From: Cyanobacteriota bacterium
GTDB lineage: Bacteria; Acidobacteriota; Vicinamibacteria; Vicinamibacterales; UBA2999
Direction: 5' to 3'
DNA length: 64,000 nucleotides
Assembly: GCA_019752015.1 (NCBI GenBank)
Contig: JAIEMQ010000038.1
Location: 1 to 64,000 of the forward strand
The notes beneath the pieces are model-generated. The model was not told the origin of the DNA. It did no database searches and worked only from the letters and a program-made list of their open reading frames with translations. Every line of letters begins with the position of its first letter. Positions within the stretch are counted from its first letter, which is position 1. Below are positions 10,667 through 20,174 of the stretch, piece by piece. A program made the translations under genes and the position numbers.

Positions 10667-11892
10667 AGCGTTTCGACTTCTGCTTTGACCGTGGCGACGA
10701 CGCGCTGGTCTTCGGGTGAGGCGAGCACGCGGCAGACGAACTCGGCAATCAAATCCATTTCCGCCTCGCCCATGCCGCGCGTGGTCACTGCCGGGGTGCC
10801 GAGACGAATGCCGCTCGCGACCATCGGCGGGTTCTGATCGAATGGAATCGCGTTCTTGTTCACCGTGATGCCGGCGGCATTCAGGGCGCCTTCGGCAGCC
10901 TTGCCGGTGATGTTCTTCGAGAACACGTCAACGAGGACGATGTGATTGTCGGTCCCGCCGCTGACGATGCGGAAGCCCTCGGTCTTGAGCGCCGCCGCCA
11001 GACGCGCCGCGTTCTTGACGATTTGTTTCTGATAGGCCGCGAACTCGGGCGCGGCCGCTTCCTTCAGGCACACCGCCTTGGCCGCGATGATGTGCATCAA
11101 CGGACCGCCCTGCACTCCCGGAAACACGGCGCGATCGAGATCCTTCGCATAGCTCTCCCGGCACATCACCATGCCGCCGCGCGGGCCGCGCAGCGTCTTG
11201 TGCGTGGTCGTCGTGACGAATTCCGCGTGCGGCACCGGGCTCGGATGCACGCCGCCGGCGACCAGGCCCGCGATGTGCGCCATGTCGACCATCAGCGGCG
11301 CGCCGGCGCGCTTCGCCACGGCGCCCATGCGCGCGAAATCGATCACGCGCGGATACGCACTGGCGCCGACGATGATCATTTTCGGCTTGTGCTGATCGGC
11401 GAGCTTTTCGAACTCCTCGTAATCGATCCGCTCATCGTCCTTGCGCACGCCGTACGGAACGATCGTGTAGAGCTTGCCGGAAAAATTCAGCGGATGGCCG
11501 TGCGTCAGGTGGCCGCCGTGCGCCAGGTTCATGCCGAGCACGGTGTCGCCCGGCTTCAGGAGCGTCAGGTAGACGCTCATGTTGGCCTGCGCGCCCGAGT
11601 GCGGCTGCACGTTGACGTGATCGGCGCCGAACAGCTTCTTCGCCCGCGCGATCGCCAGCGACTCGGCGACGTCCACGAACTCGCACCCGCCGTAGTAGCG
11701 CTTGCCCGGGTAACCCTCGGCGTACTTGTTCGTCATCACCGAGCCGGCGGCTTCGAGCACCGCCGCGCTGACAAAATTCTCCGACGCGATCAGCTCGAGT
11801 CCGTGCGCCTGCCGTTCGGTTTCACTGGCAATGGCCGACGCGATTTCCGGATCCGACTGCGCGAGCGTGAGGGACATCAGGGATGCATTCAT
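10627..11892 (-). CDS. glyA: Serine hydroxymethyltransferase
   Basis: A PLP enzyme interconverting serine and glycine with transfer of a one-carbon unit to THF. Family motifs include [38 protein letters not shown] and the PLP lysine in [14 protein letters not shown]. The ATG at 11892 gives the normal 421 aa; further upstream codons are open but carry no homology. It supplies the folate pool that FchA and FolC also act on. A divergent arsR gene starts 88 bp away. Confidence 0.97.
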   Translation of the reverse strand: MNASLMSLTLAQSDPEIASAIASETERQAHGLELIASENFVSAAVLEAAGSVMTNKYAEGYPGKRYYGGCEFVDVAESLAIARAKKLFGADHVNVQPHSGAQANMSVYLTLLKPGDTVLGMNLAHGGHLTHGHPLNFSGKLYTIVPYGVRKDDERIDYEEFEKLADQHKPKMIIVGASAYPRVIDFARMGAVAKRAGAPLMVDMAHIAGLVAGGVHPSPVPHAEFVTTTTHKTLRGPRGGMVMCRESYAKDLDRAVFPGVQGGPLMHIIAAKAVCLKEAAAPEFAAYQKQIVKNAARLAAALKTEGFRIVSGGTDNHIVLVDVFSKNITGKAAEGALNAAGITVNKNAIPFDQNPPMVASGIRLGTPAVTTRGMGEAEMDLIAEFVCRVLASPEDQRVVATVKAEVETLCRKFPLYPERLA

Positions 11893-11925
11893 GCGGGATT
11901 CACATTTTGTCACATTCAGAATCTC

Positions 11926-11957
11926 TTGAACTCTTGAGCTTGTTGATCTTGTGATCT
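11926..11957. repeat. Degenerate heptad words between glyA and arsR
   Basis: Reads TTGAACT, TTGAGCT, TTGATCT, then TGATCTG, separated by 1-3 bases. The same words recur at 12823-12854. The array lies in the divergent intergenic gap directly upstream of the arsR -10 region (TATAAC at about 11966-11971), so it could affect regulation. Confidence 0.6.
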
Positions 11958-11980
11958 GAAGTGTGTATAACTCTTTGGTT

Positions 11981-12349
11981 ATGAAAGACGTTGACGCGCT
12001 GAACGCGACGTTTGCAGCGCTCGCCGATCCGACGCGGCGCGCGATTCTTGCGCGGCTGGCGTCGGGCGAAGCGACCGTCAACGAGCTTGCCGAGCCGTTC
12101 GACATGAGCCAGCCGGCCATCTCGAAGCATCTCAAGGTTCTCGAGCGCGCCGGATTGATCGTCGCCGGGCAGGACGCGCAGCGCCGGCCGCGCAAGCTCG
12201 AGGCCAAGCCGCTCGCCAGTGCGATCGACTGGATCGAGGCCTATCGGCAGTACTGGGAAACCGCCTTCGCGCGCCTCGATGAAGTCCTCGAGGAGCTGAA
12301 GGTCGAAAAGAAATCGGACAAAAAGGACAGAAAGAGAAAAAAACGATGA
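11981..12349 (+). CDS. ArsR-family transcriptional regulator
   Basis: A winged-helix DNA-binding repressor of 122 aa. The N-terminal [19 protein letters not shown] and the recognition helix [19 protein letters not shown] are classic ArsR features. There is no metal-binding CxC, and the tail is very Lys/Arg-rich. The ATG at 11981 is preceded by a TATAAC hexamer about 9 nt away. It overlaps the next gene by ATGA. ArsR-SRPBCC pairs are common, but the ligand is not evident. Confidence 0.9.
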   Translation: MKDVDALNATFAALADPTRRAILARLASGEATVNELAEPFDMSQPAISKHLKVLERAGLIVAGQDAQRRPRKLEAKPLASAIDWIEAYRQYWETAFARLDEVLEELKVEKKSDKKDRKRKKR

Positions 12350-12834
12350 TCGACAACATCACCGTCACGATCACGGCGCCGTCCGATCGCGAGGCCGTCG
12401 TCACGCGCGAGTTCAACGCGCCGGCCGGCCTCGTCTTCGACGCGTTGACGAAGCCTGAACTCATCAAGCGCTGGTACGGTCCGCCCGGATCGATCGAGTC
12501 GTGCGAGAGCGACGCGCGCCCTGGCGGATCGTGGCGTTTCGTCAGCACCGTCCGCGGCCGGCAGATGGTCCAGTACGGCGTCTACAAGGAAGTGGATGCG
12601 CCACGCCGCTTCGTTCGCACCGAGCGCTGGGAGGACTGGGACCCGGGCGAAACGCTGGTCACCGCGGCGCTCGTCGAGCGAAACGGCAGGACGACGATGA
12701 CGCAGAGCATCCTGTTTCCGTCGCAGAAAGTGCGGGACGTGGTGATGAAGGGCGGGCTGACGCCGAAGGGAACGAGCGAGTTTTACGACAGGCTGGATGC
12801 CTTGCTCGCGACATCCGACCTCTTGAACTCGTGA
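12346..12834 (+). CDS. SRPBCC (AHSA1/START-like) domain protein
   Basis: A 162-aa hydrophobic-cavity protein. The N-terminal VVTREFNAPAGLVFDALT and KRWYGPPG, plus the C-terminal MKGGLTPKGTSEFYDRLD, are standard AHSA1-family features. It is translationally coupled to the upstream ArsR regulator, which probably controls it. The last residues (LLNS) and stop fall in a tandem TTGAACT-type repeat. It converges on rpiB with 1 bp between stop codons. Confidence 0.9.
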   Translation: MIDNITVTITAPSDREAVVTREFNAPAGLVFDALTKPELIKRWYGPPGSIESCESDARPGGSWRFVSTVRGRQMVQYGVYKEVDAPRRFVRTERWEDWDPGETLVTAALVERNGRTTMTQSILFPSQKVRDVVMKGGLTPKGTSEFYDRLDALLATSDLLNS

Positions 12835-12854
12835 TCTATTGAACTGTTGATCTT
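12823..12854. repeat. 16-bp tandem repeat over the convergent stops
   Basis: Two copies of a 16-bp unit (ttgaactcgtgatcta, ttgaactgttgatctt) span the stop codons of the SRPBCC gene (12834) and rpiB (12836). The words TTGAACT and TTGATCT are shared with the array at 11926-11957. Confidence 0.75.
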
Positions 12855-13285
12855 TCGATGGCGTGAATTTTCCCGACGCGCGTCGCGTGGCGCCCGGCTT
12901 CGAACGGCGTCTGCAGGAACGTCTTCACGATCTCCCGCGCGCGTGACTCGGGCAGCACGCGCGCGCCGAGCGTCAACACATTGAGATCGTTGTGCTCGCG
13001 CGCCAGTTTTGCCGTGTCGGTATCCACAATCGGCGCCGACCGCACCCCCGGCACCTTGTTCGCCGCGATCGCCATGCCGACGCCGGTGCCGCAGACGAGG
13101 ATGCCGCGATCGAACGATCCGCCGGCCACGCCTTCGGCGACCGCCTTCGCAAAGTCGGGATAGTCGACCGATTGTCCGTTGGAGGTGCCGAAGTCCTCGT
13201 AGGGAATGCCGAGCTCGTCGAGAAGCTTCTTCAGGGAATCCTTGAGTTGATAGCCGGCGTGGTCTGCGGCAATCGCAATCTTCAC
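12836..13285 (-). CDS. rpiB: Ribose-5-phosphate isomerase B
   Basis: Interconverts ribose-5-P and ribulose-5-P. The catalytic cysteine is Cys65 in CGTGVGM and the anion hole follows. The family also shows N-terminal AADHAGY and the HNDLNVLTLGARV stretch. The GTG at 13285 gives 149 aa, the normal length. A TACAAT hexamer ends 6 nt before that GTG, implying a leaderless mRNA. A long-hairpin repeat starts 14 bp upstream of the gene. Confidence 0.95.
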   Translation of the reverse strand: MKIAIAADHAGYQLKDSLKKLLDELGIPYEDFGTSNGQSVDYPDFAKAVAEGVAGGSFDRGILVCGTGVGMAIAANKVPGVRSAPIVDTDTAKLAREHNDLNVLTLGARVLPESRAREIVKTFLQTPFEAGRHATRVGKIHAIERSTVQ

Positions 13286-13291
13286 GCCGCG

Positions 13292-13297
13292 ATTGTA
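13292..13297 (-). promoter_or_regulatory. Leaderless -10 hexamer of rpiB
   Basis: TACAAT on the minus strand, then six bases, then the GTG at 13285. The predicted transcript would begin at or within a base of the start codon. No convincing -35 is visible, as the repeat arm occupies that position. Confidence 0.55.
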
Positions 13298-13299
13298 AA

Positions 13300-13390
13300 G
13301 GGGACTGACCCCTTAACACGCGTTTTTGTTTCAATTTCTTCCACGGACGCAGAAACTGAATCAGAATCAAGTGTTAAGGGGTCAGTCCCC
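13300..13390. repeat. Long-hairpin repeat between rpiB and rlmI-like gene
   Basis: Perfect 20-bp terminal inverted repeats lie at 13300-13319 and 13371-13390. The 51-bp interior pairs imperfectly with itself, so the 91 bp can form one hairpin. The right arm ends 5 bp before the rlmI-like ATG and would sequester its leader. The design matches the elements at 5064 and 25596, though the core sequence differs. Confidence 0.85.
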
Positions 13391-13395
13391 GTTAC

Positions 13396-14559
13396 ATGGC
13401 AACGGCGATCCTCAAACCTCGAGGCGAAGATCGGGTCCGCGGCGGACATCCCTGGGTCTATCGATCCGACATCGCCGACGTCGTCGATCCCGAGCCGGGC
13501 GTCGTCGTCGACGTCCGCGGCGCGCGCAACAAGATGCTCGGCCACGCGCTGTTCAGCGATCAGTCGCAGATCACCATCCGCATGATCTCGCGCGACGAGA
13601 CGCCGATCGACGAGGCGTTCTGGCGCGCGCGGCTCGACGCCGCGATCCGCTTCCGCGACACCCTGCAGATTAACGCCACCGCCTTCCGCCTCGTGCACGG
13701 CGAGGCCGATCTGCTGCCGTCGCTGATCGTCGACCGCTACGACGACTATCTCGTGATGCAGACGCTGTCGCAGGGGATGGATCGCCTGGCGCCGACGCTC
13801 GTCACGCTGCTCGCCGATATCACCGGCGCCAAAGGCATCCTCGCGCGCAACGATCCGAAAGTCCGCCGCCTCGAAGGCCTCGATCAGAAAGTCGAGGTGA
13901 TGCACGGCGACGTGCCGGAGACGATCAACGTCTACGAGGCCGGCATCACCTACACCGTCGATCCGTGGCACGGGCAGAAGACCGGGTTGTTTCTCGATCA
14001 GCGCGAAAACCGCGAAGCGGCGGCGCGCTACGCGCACGGCAGGATGCTCGACTGTTTCAGCTACAACGGCGGGTTTTCGCTGGTGCTCGCCTCGCGCTGC
14101 GAATCCGTCGAGGCGCTCGACGTCTCGGCGGATGCCGTTGAACGCATCACCGCCAACGCGATCGCGAACGGCATCACCAACCTCACCGCGCGCGAAGCCA
14201 ACGTCTTCGACGAGCTGCGTCACCTCGAGCGCGAAGGCGCCCGCTACGACACGATCGTCCTGGACCCGCCCGCCTTCGCGAAGAACAAGGCGGCGATCCC
14301 GAATGCCATGGCCGGCTACAAGGAGATCAACCTCCGGGCGCTCCGGCTGCTGAACCCCGGCGGTTTCCTGATTACGTGCAGCTGCTCCTACAACGTGGAC
14401 GAGGCGATGTTCGGCGAAGCTGTTTTAAACGCTTCTGCGGATGCGCATATTCCCGTGACGATCGTGGAAAAACGCATGCAGGGGCGCGACCATCCGGTGC
14501 TTTTTGGCGTGCCCGAAACCTACTACTTGAAGAGCTTCATCCTCAGGAAACTGGCCTAA
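13396..14559 (+). CDS. rlmI: RlmI/RlmK-like rRNA cytosine-C5 methyltransferase
   Basis: An SAM-dependent 23S rRNA m5C methyltransferase family member. A PUA domain fills about 1-80 (LKPRGEDRVRGGHPWVY), an EEHEE-type linker follows, and the Rossmann domain has DCFSYNGGFSL and the catalytic LDPPAFAKNK. The cysteine nucleophile lies in ITCSCSYNV. At 387 aa it has the usual length. The exact target (C1962 in E. coli RlmI) is inferred from the family. No good Shine-Dalgarno site precedes the ATG. Confidence 0.9.
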   Translation: MATAILKPRGEDRVRGGHPWVYRSDIADVVDPEPGVVVDVRGARNKMLGHALFSDQSQITIRMISRDETPIDEAFWRARLDAAIRFRDTLQINATAFRLVHGEADLLPSLIVDRYDDYLVMQTLSQGMDRLAPTLVTLLADITGAKGILARNDPKVRRLEGLDQKVEVMHGDVPETINVYEAGITYTVDPWHGQKTGLFLDQRENREAAARYAHGRMLDCFSYNGGFSLVLASRCESVEALDVSADAVERITANAIANGITNLTAREANVFDELRHLEREGARYDTIVLDPPAFAKNKAAIPNAMAGYKEINLRALRLLNPGGFLITCSCSYNVDEAMFGEAVLNASADAHIPVTIVEKRMQGRDHPVLFGVPETYYLKSFILRKLA

Positions 14560-14721
14560 AATAAGAGGGCGACCACATTCGCGTAAGTGATGGTAGCTAT
14601 TAGAGCTTTGTGGAGTGACAGGCCGTGAAAGGGCGGTGTACACTCCGCAACCGCAGTTTTTTCGGAAACGGTGCATCCTCGCCGAGCGGAGCGAGGCAAA
14701 GCAATACTTTCGGAGGGGAAG
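14560..14721 (+). other. Leader region of the first cytochrome/copper cassette
   Basis: A 162-bp gap. GGAGTG near 14612 can pair with CACTCC near 14640, followed by a short T run in gcagtttttt. A small CCTCGC/GCGAGG hairpin with the cgaggcaaag tail (14677-14702) resembles the lepB-distal repeat. A strong Shine-Dalgarno site, GGAGGGG, precedes the ATG at 14722. I see no gene. The paired bases before the T run could be a weak terminator or an attenuator. Confidence 0.45.
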
Positions 14722-16077
14722 ATGGTTAAGCCTTTCGTCGGCCGGATCGTGATCGGAGCGGTGGGCGTGATGGGCCTCCTGGCTCTGCCTGCAACGCTTT
14801 CGGCTCAAACGGCCGTTCCGACGTTCACCAAGGACGTCGCGCCGATTTTCCAGGCCAAGTGCGAGTCGTGTCATCGGCCGGATTCGATCGCGCCGATGTC
14901 GCTGCAGACCTACCAGGAAGCACGTCCGTGGGCGCGCTCGATTCGCGATCGCGTGGCATCGCGCAACATGCCGCCCTGGCACATCGACCCCAACGTCGGC
15001 ATTCAGCACTACAAGAACGATCGCTCGCTGACGCAGAAGGAAATCGACACCATCGTGAAGTGGGCCGCCAACGGCGCGCCGCAGGGCGATCCCAAGGACA
15101 TGCCCGCGAAGATCGCGTGGAACGACGGCAACGACTGGCACTACAAGAAGATGTTCGGCGAGCCGGACATGATCATCAAGTCGCCGAAGTACACCGAAAA
15201 GGGCGGCGCGATGGACGCGTGGTACAAGCCCGTCGTCGACGTGCCGCTGACCGAGCCCCGCTGGGTGCGCGCCATCGAAATGCGTCCGGGCACGATCAAG
15301 GGCCGCAAGATCACGCATCACGCGCTTGCGTATCTCCTCCAGGACGACCGTGAGGCGATCAAGCAGGGCCTGATCAGCGCCGACAACGACAGCGGCGCCG
15401 GCCTCTTCATGGAATGGGCCGTCAACAAGGAAGGCGAGCTGATGCGCCCGAACACCGGCAAGCTGTTGATGCCGGGCGCGAAGATCCGCTGGGACATCCA
15501 CTACAGCGACGGTGGTGAAGACATCACCGACGAAGTGCAGATGGCCGTCTACTTCTACCCGAAAGGCCAGGAGCCGAAGTACCGCACGATGCTGTCGCTC
15601 TACAGCGGCGTCACCGGCGGCAACCGCAACCTGGACATCGCGCCGAACTCGATCAGCGTGGGCCAGAACTTCCACGTCATGCGCAAGGCCGGCCGCGTCG
15701 AGAACTTCCAGCCGCACATGCACCTGCGCGGCAAGGCGATGATGGTCGAAGCCATCCTGCCGAACGGCACGCAGCAGGTCCTCGGCTACGTCCCGAACTT
15801 CGAGTTCAACTGGATGAACAACTACGTGTTCGAAGACGACTACGCGCCGCTGCTCCCGAAGGGCACGATCCTCAAGGTCACCGCGTGGCACGACAACACG
15901 ACCGCGAAGAAAAGCAACCCCGACCCGAACCAGTGGATTGGCTGGGGCGATCGCACCGTCGACGAAATGGCGCATGCGTGGATCAACATCACCTACATGA
16001 GCGATGAAGACTTCACCAAGGAAGTCGACGCTCGCAAGGCCAAGATGTCGACGACCACCGAGCGTCAGCAGCAGTAA
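14722..16077 (+). CDS. Secreted haem-c / dicopper (PHM-type) oxidase-like protein, copy 1
   Basis: A 451-aa exported protein: signal peptide 1-28 (TLSAQ), one c-type haem motif CESCH at 47-51, then a domain like the copper type II ascorbate-dependent monooxygenases. All six copper ligands have candidates: His199-His200 (THHAL), His260 (WDIHYS), His332 and His334 (QPHMH), and Met416 (VDEMAH). In eukaryotic PHM these form the CuH and CuM sites that hydroxylate substrates with ascorbate as donor. Here the fused haem may supply electrons (inference). The ATG follows GGAGGGG; upstream in-frame codons derive from a repeat. It is followed by the Ig-like partner gene. Confidence 0.85.
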   Translation: MVKPFVGRIVIGAVGVMGLLALPATLSAQTAVPTFTKDVAPIFQAKCESCHRPDSIAPMSLQTYQEARPWARSIRDRVASRNMPPWHIDPNVGIQHYKNDRSLTQKEIDTIVKWAANGAPQGDPKDMPAKIAWNDGNDWHYKKMFGEPDMIIKSPKYTEKGGAMDAWYKPVVDVPLTEPRWVRAIEMRPGTIKGRKITHHALAYLLQDDREAIKQGLISADNDSGAGLFMEWAVNKEGELMRPNTGKLLMPGAKIRWDIHYSDGGEDITDEVQMAVYFYPKGQEPKYRTMLSLYSGVTGGNRNLDIAPNSISVGQNFHVMRKAGRVENFQPHMHLRGKAMMVEAILPNGTQQVLGYVPNFEFNWMNNYVFEDDYAPLLPKGTILKVTAWHDNTTAKKSNPDPNQWIGWGDRTVDEMAHAWINITYMSDEDFTKEVDARKAKMSTTTERQQQ

Positions 16078-16100
16078 GAGAAAAACAAGGATCGTCTCTC

Positions 16101-17006
16101 ATGATTAGAAGTTCGTTTACGCGAGCAGCAGCAATGCTGCTCGCGTTCGTGTGTATGGCGGGCGCGCCCGCTGTCGGCCAGACGCTCGCCATGGAGCCGC
16201 TCAAGGATTCGGGCTCCAACATCTATCCGGCCTACGAAGGTTGGTACCAGAACGCTGATGGCAGCTACACGCTGCTCGTCGGCTACTACAACCGCAACAA
16301 GAAGGAAGTCCTCGACATCCCGATCGGTCCCGAGAACAAGATCGAGCCTGGCGGCCCCGATCAGGGACAGCCGACGCACTTCGAGGTCGGCCGCGGCTGG
16401 GGCACCATCGCGATCAAGGTGCCGAAGGATTTCGGCGACAAGAAGCTGACCTGGACGCTCACCGCCAACGGCAAGACCGTGTCGGTGCCGTTCGGCATCA
16501 CCAAGGGTTATCAGATCGAGCCGTTCCTCGACGCGGCGATGGGCAACAAGCCGCCGACGATCAAGTTCACCGAGAAGGGACCTGAGCTCACCGGCCCGCC
16601 CGCGCCGCTCTCACAGGCATTCGCCATTTCCGGCGTCGTCAACGAGCCGGTCGCGATCAAATACTGGATCACCGACGACGGCAACGATGAACCGCCGACG
16701 GGCGGCTCCGCGGCGCCACCGCCGCCGGCCGGCGCGGCGGCAGGCGCGCAGGCCAGGCCGCAGCGTTCGCGCACCAGCACGACGTTGACGAAGTATCGCG
16801 GCCCCGGTGAAATCAAGTTCGCCGACAACACGCCGGCGATCGAGAAGGACATGGTCAACACCACGGCGACGTTCTTGCTGCCGGGTGAGTACATCATCCG
16901 CATCGAAGGCAACGATTCGTCGGGTGTCGGCGGCGGCGGCTTCCAGTGCTGCTGGACCACCGCCTACGTGAAGGTAAACGTCAAGGCAGCGAATACCGGC
17001 AAATAG
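16101..17006 (+). CDS. Secreted Ig-like partner protein, copy 1
   Basis: 301 aa, unrecognised family. The signal peptide ends near 29 (AVGQ). A first beta domain at about 35-140 contains YEGWYQNADGSY, GYYNRNKKEVLDIPIG and WTLTANG; a second at about 165-300 has an Ala/Pro linker, KYRGPGEIKF and a C-terminal strand ending in KVNV. The same block pattern is present in the product of 28414-29322, and both genes directly follow a haem-c/dicopper gene, so a structural or substrate-binding role beside that enzyme is likely. It starts 23 bp after the preceding stop. Confidence 0.75.
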   Translation: MIRSSFTRAAAMLLAFVCMAGAPAVGQTLAMEPLKDSGSNIYPAYEGWYQNADGSYTLLVGYYNRNKKEVLDIPIGPENKIEPGGPDQGQPTHFEVGRGWGTIAIKVPKDFGDKKLTWTLTANGKTVSVPFGITKGYQIEPFLDAAMGNKPPTIKFTEKGPELTGPPAPLSQAFAISGVVNEPVAIKYWITDDGNDEPPTGGSAAPPPPAGAAAGAQARPQRSRTSTTLTKYRGPGEIKFADNTPAIEKDMVNTTATFLLPGEYIIRIEGNDSSGVGGGGFQCCWTTAYVKVNVKAANTGK

Positions 17007-17102
17007 TTTTTGGCAGTACCCTTTTTGGAATTTTGCACGTCAGTGAGGTCGCGCATCGCTTAGCGGCAGCTGCGCGGCTACGTTTTGAATTGGGGGAACC
17101 AG

Positions 17103-20100
17103 ATGGCGCGTAGGTTGGTTGTACGAACGTTCTTGCTTGTTGTTGCAGTTCTTGTTGTGGTGCCCGCATTGGCGCGGGCGCAGAGCGCATTCACCGGCAC
17201 GGTCAAAGACACCTCGGGCGCGGTGATGCCAGGCGTCACTGTGGAAGCGGCCAGCCCGGTGCTGATCGAAAAAGTGAAGTCGACGATCACCGACGAGAAC
17301 GGCCAGTACCGCATCGTCGATCTCCGTCCCGGCACCTACTCCCTGACTTTCACGCTGCCCGGTTTCAACACGCAGGCCCGCGAAGGCATCGAGCTGCAGT
17401 CGAACTTCACCGCCACCATCGACGTGGCGTTGAGCGTGGGCACGCTGCAGGAATCGGTCACGGTGTCGGGCGCGTCGCCGGTCGTCGACGTGCAGAGCAA
17501 CGTCAAGCAGCAGGTGCTGTCGCGTGAAGTGCTCGACGCGGTGCCGACCGCCAAGACCATCCAGGGTCTCGGTCAGCTGGTGCTCGGCGTCACGCTGAAC
17601 TCGCCGGACGTCGGCGGCTCGCGCGCCATGCAGCAGACCTACTTCGCGATCCGCGGCACCGGCGGCGCGCAGTCGGTGGTGCTGGTCGACGGCCTGATGA
17701 CCAACGGCCTGATGGGCGACGGCGCGGTGCAGGCGTATCACAACGAAGCGATGTCGCAGGAGATGGTGTACCAGACGGCGGGCGGCGCGGCTGAGACGCT
17801 GACCGGCGGCATCACGATGAATCTCGTGCCCAAGGACGGCGGCAACCAGTTCCGCGGCGGCGCCAAGTGGGCGAAGTCGCCGAAGCAGTGGCAGGGCGAC
17901 AACCTCACCCCGCGCCTGACCGGCATGGGCGTCACCGGCGTCGACAAGATCGAACACTTCGAGGAGATCAACATCGAGCAGGGCGGCCCGCTGATCAAGA
18001 ACAAGCTGTGGTTCTTCGGCGCGTTCCGCCAGGCCTACTACGACAAGCCGATCGCCAACACCTTCCAGACCGACGGCAGCCTGCCGTATCCGCAGGCCTA
18101 CGCGCGTTGCGCCGCGGCGCCGGGCTCGTGCCAGCAGGGCATTTCGGATGAGAAGATGGCCAACCCGGTCGCGCGCCTGACGTGGCAGGCATCCGAGCGC
18201 AACAAGTTCGCGGTGTACATGGATCGCGCGTTGCGCCTGCGCGGCCACGCGATGGGCTCGCTGACCGATCCGCGCACCGCGTCGGTCATCTGGAACACGC
18301 CGACGTTTGCGACCGGCTCCGCCAAATGGACGTCGACGCTGTCGTCGAAGCTGCTCCTCGAAGTCGGCACCTCGTTCAACCGCGAGCGCTACGACAACCT
18401 GTATCAGCCCGGCATTCTCGCCGAGCGCGGCACCGCGGAGTGGTACCGCAACGTTCGAAAGGACGACACCAGCACCGGCTTCCTCTGGAACGCGTCGAGC
18501 GCGCAGCTTGGCAACTATCCGGACCGTTACAACGTGCAGGCCTCGATCTCGTACGTGACCGGCGCGCACAACGTCAAGGTCGGCGTGATGGATCAATGGG
18601 GCTACTACCGCCGCTACAACAACGCCAACGCCGATCTGTACCAGTCGTACAACAATGGTGTTCCCTTCCGCGTCACAGTGTTGAATACGCCGCTCGAAGT
18701 GCAGGAAAACCTCAACGCCAACTTCGGGGTCTACGCCCAGGATCAGTGGAACATGGGCAGGCTGACGCTCAACTATGGCGCCCGCTTCGACTACCTGAGC
18801 CAGAAGGTCGTCGGCCAGCCGGCGATGCAGGGCCGCTTCGCGAACGTCGCCGCATATGGCGACATTCCGCTGCCGGTGTGGAAGGACTTCTCGCCGCGCG
18901 TCTCGGCGGTCTACAACCTGTCGGGCAATGGCCGGACCGCCCTGCGCATCGGCTACAACAAGTTCGTGACCGCGCAGACCACCGGCTTCGCGCAGCTCTA
19001 CAACCCGACGGCGTTGGCGTCGCAGCAGTTGACGTGGGCCGACGCCAACGGCGACGACATCGCGCAGGGCGAAAGAGGCTGCGTGTTCCAGACGGCGGGC
19101 TGCGAGATCAACTTCGCCGGCCTGCCGGCGAGCTTCGGCGTGCGCTCGCTGGCGCAGTTCGATCCGGGTCTCAAGCGGCCGTATCAGCTGGCGTTCAACG
19201 CCGGCATCACGCACGAAGTGCTGACCGGCCTGACGCTGTCGTTCGAATACTTCCGCAGCGACTTCAGGAACATCACCGTCCGCCAGAACTCGCTGCGCAC
19301 CGCGGCCAGCTACGATCAGTTCGAGGTGGCGAGCCCGCTCGACGGCAAGAGCGTCAGCGTGTGGCTGCCGAAGCCGGGCGTGGCGTCGCAGGTCGCGAAC
19401 ATCGACAGCACCAGCGATGCCATGAAGCGGTGGTACAACGGCTTCGACATGTCGTTCAACGCGCGCATGCGCGGCGGCATCCGCGCGTTCGGCGGCGTCA
19501 GCGTCGAGCGCTCGATCAACAACGTGTGCGCGGCGGCGGCGAGCGATCCGAACCGTTCGCTCTACTGCAACCAGGCCGAGAGTGGCATCCCGTGGCAGAA
19601 GCAGGTCAAGGCCACGATCGTCTATCCATTGCCGTGGCAGGGCATTTCGGTGAGTGCCGCCTATCAGGGGCTCAACGGATACCTGGCAGGCACCGCCGCG
19701 CAGGCCTACGGCGGCTTCACCGCCGGCACCGGCTTCGACAACCCGAGAGGTCTCGGCACGTTCTGGCTGGTGACGCCGGCGCTGCGCTATGCGGCGAACT
19801 GCACGGGCGCGTGCACGCCCGGTGCGCTGGTGCTGCCGGCGATGGCAGCGAGCGGCGTCGCGTCGATCAGCGTGCCGCTCGTCGCTCCCGAAACCGAGTA
19901 CACCCCGCGCATCAACCAGTTCGACGTGTCGGCGAGCAAGGTGTTCCAATTCGGCGCATTCCGCGTGACGCCGAAGCTCGACATCTTCAACGCGCTGAAC
20001 TCGGACGACTACACCTCGGTCTCGTCGACGCAGTTCGGCGCGGCCACCTACCTGCGCCCCTCGGTGATTCTGCAGGGCCGCATCGTGCGTATCGGCGCGG

Positions 20101-20114
20101 ACATTCGCTGGTAA
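17103..20114 (+). CDS. Oar-type TonB-dependent receptor with carboxypeptidase-regulatory domain
   Basis: A 1003-aa outer-membrane beta-barrel. The signal peptide is 1-27 (ALARAQ); a carboxypeptidase-regulatory-like domain at about 28-115 contains FTGTVKDTSGAVMPGV and DENGQYRIVDL; a plug follows with VLVDGLMTNG, then the barrel ending in a terminal aromatic (RIGADIRW). The ATG at 17103 is preceded by a GGGGGAA Shine-Dalgarno site. It lies 96 bp after the Ig-like partner in the same direction, so it may serve uptake or display for the cassette. The ligand is unknown. Confidence 0.88.
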   Translation: MARRLVVRTFLLVVAVLVVVPALARAQSAFTGTVKDTSGAVMPGVTVEAASPVLIEKVKSTITDENGQYRIVDLRPGTYSLTFTLPGFNTQAREGIELQSNFTATIDVALSVGTLQESVTVSGASPVVDVQSNVKQQVLSREVLDAVPTAKTIQGLGQLVLGVTLNSPDVGGSRAMQQTYFAIRGTGGAQSVVLVDGLMTNGLMGDGAVQAYHNEAMSQEMVYQTAGGAAETLTGGITMNLVPKDGGNQFRGGAKWAKSPKQWQGDNLTPRLTGMGVTGVDKIEHFEEINIEQGGPLIKNKLWFFGAFRQAYYDKPIANTFQTDGSLPYPQAYARCAAAPGSCQQGISDEKMANPVARLTWQASERNKFAVYMDRALRLRGHAMGSLTDPRTASVIWNTPTFATGSAKWTSTLSSKLLLEVGTSFNRERYDNLYQPGILAERGTAEWYRNVRKDDTSTGFLWNASSAQLGNYPDRYNVQASISYVTGAHNVKVGVMDQWGYYRRYNNANADLYQSYNNGVPFRVTVLNTPLEVQENLNANFGVYAQDQWNMGRLTLNYGARFDYLSQKVVGQPAMQGRFANVAAYGDIPLPVWKDFSPRVSAVYNLSGNGRTALRIGYNKFVTAQTTGFAQLYNPTALASQQLTWADANGDDIAQGERGCVFQTAGCEINFAGLPASFGVRSLAQFDPGLKRPYQLAFNAGITHEVLTGLTLSFEYFRSDFRNITVRQNSLRTAASYDQFEVASPLDGKSVSVWLPKPGVASQVANIDSTSDAMKRWYNGFDMSFNARMRGGIRAFGGVSVERSINNVCAAAASDPNRSLYCNQAESGIPWQKQVKATIVYPLPWQGISVSAAYQGLNGYLAGTAAQAYGGFTAGTGFDNPRGLGTFWLVTPALRYAANCTGACTPGALVLPAMAASGVASISVPLVAPETEYTPRINQFDVSASKVFQFGAFRVTPKLDIFNALNSDDYTSVSSTQFGAATYLRPSVILQGRIVRIGADIRW

Positions 20115-20133
20115 TTCGGAAGGCAGAAGGCAG

Positions 20134-20174
20134 AAAGGAAAAGGCAGAAGGAAAATCCTTCTGCCTTTTCCTTT
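20134..20174 (+). terminator. Perfect AG/CT hairpin after the Oar receptor gene
   Basis: An 18-bp perfect inverted repeat at 20134-20151 and 20157-20174 with a 5-nt loop (aaaat). The right arm is T-rich (ccttttccttt), so it could terminate the receptor transcript. It directly abuts the -10 hexamer of the next gene. It resembles the AG/CT palindrome at 60514-60597. Confidence 0.65.

Noticed and set aside
8825-10837. A 670-codon plus-strand frame opposite the DinG-like helicase
   Set aside because: The helicase has all motifs and FeS cysteines; the opposite frame has none and looks like a codon-bias shadow.
14671-14721. Upstream GTG start adding 17 residues to haem/copper copy 1
   Set aside because: The added residues derive from a repeat and would precede the signal peptide; the ATG at 14722 has a strong Shine-Dalgarno site.
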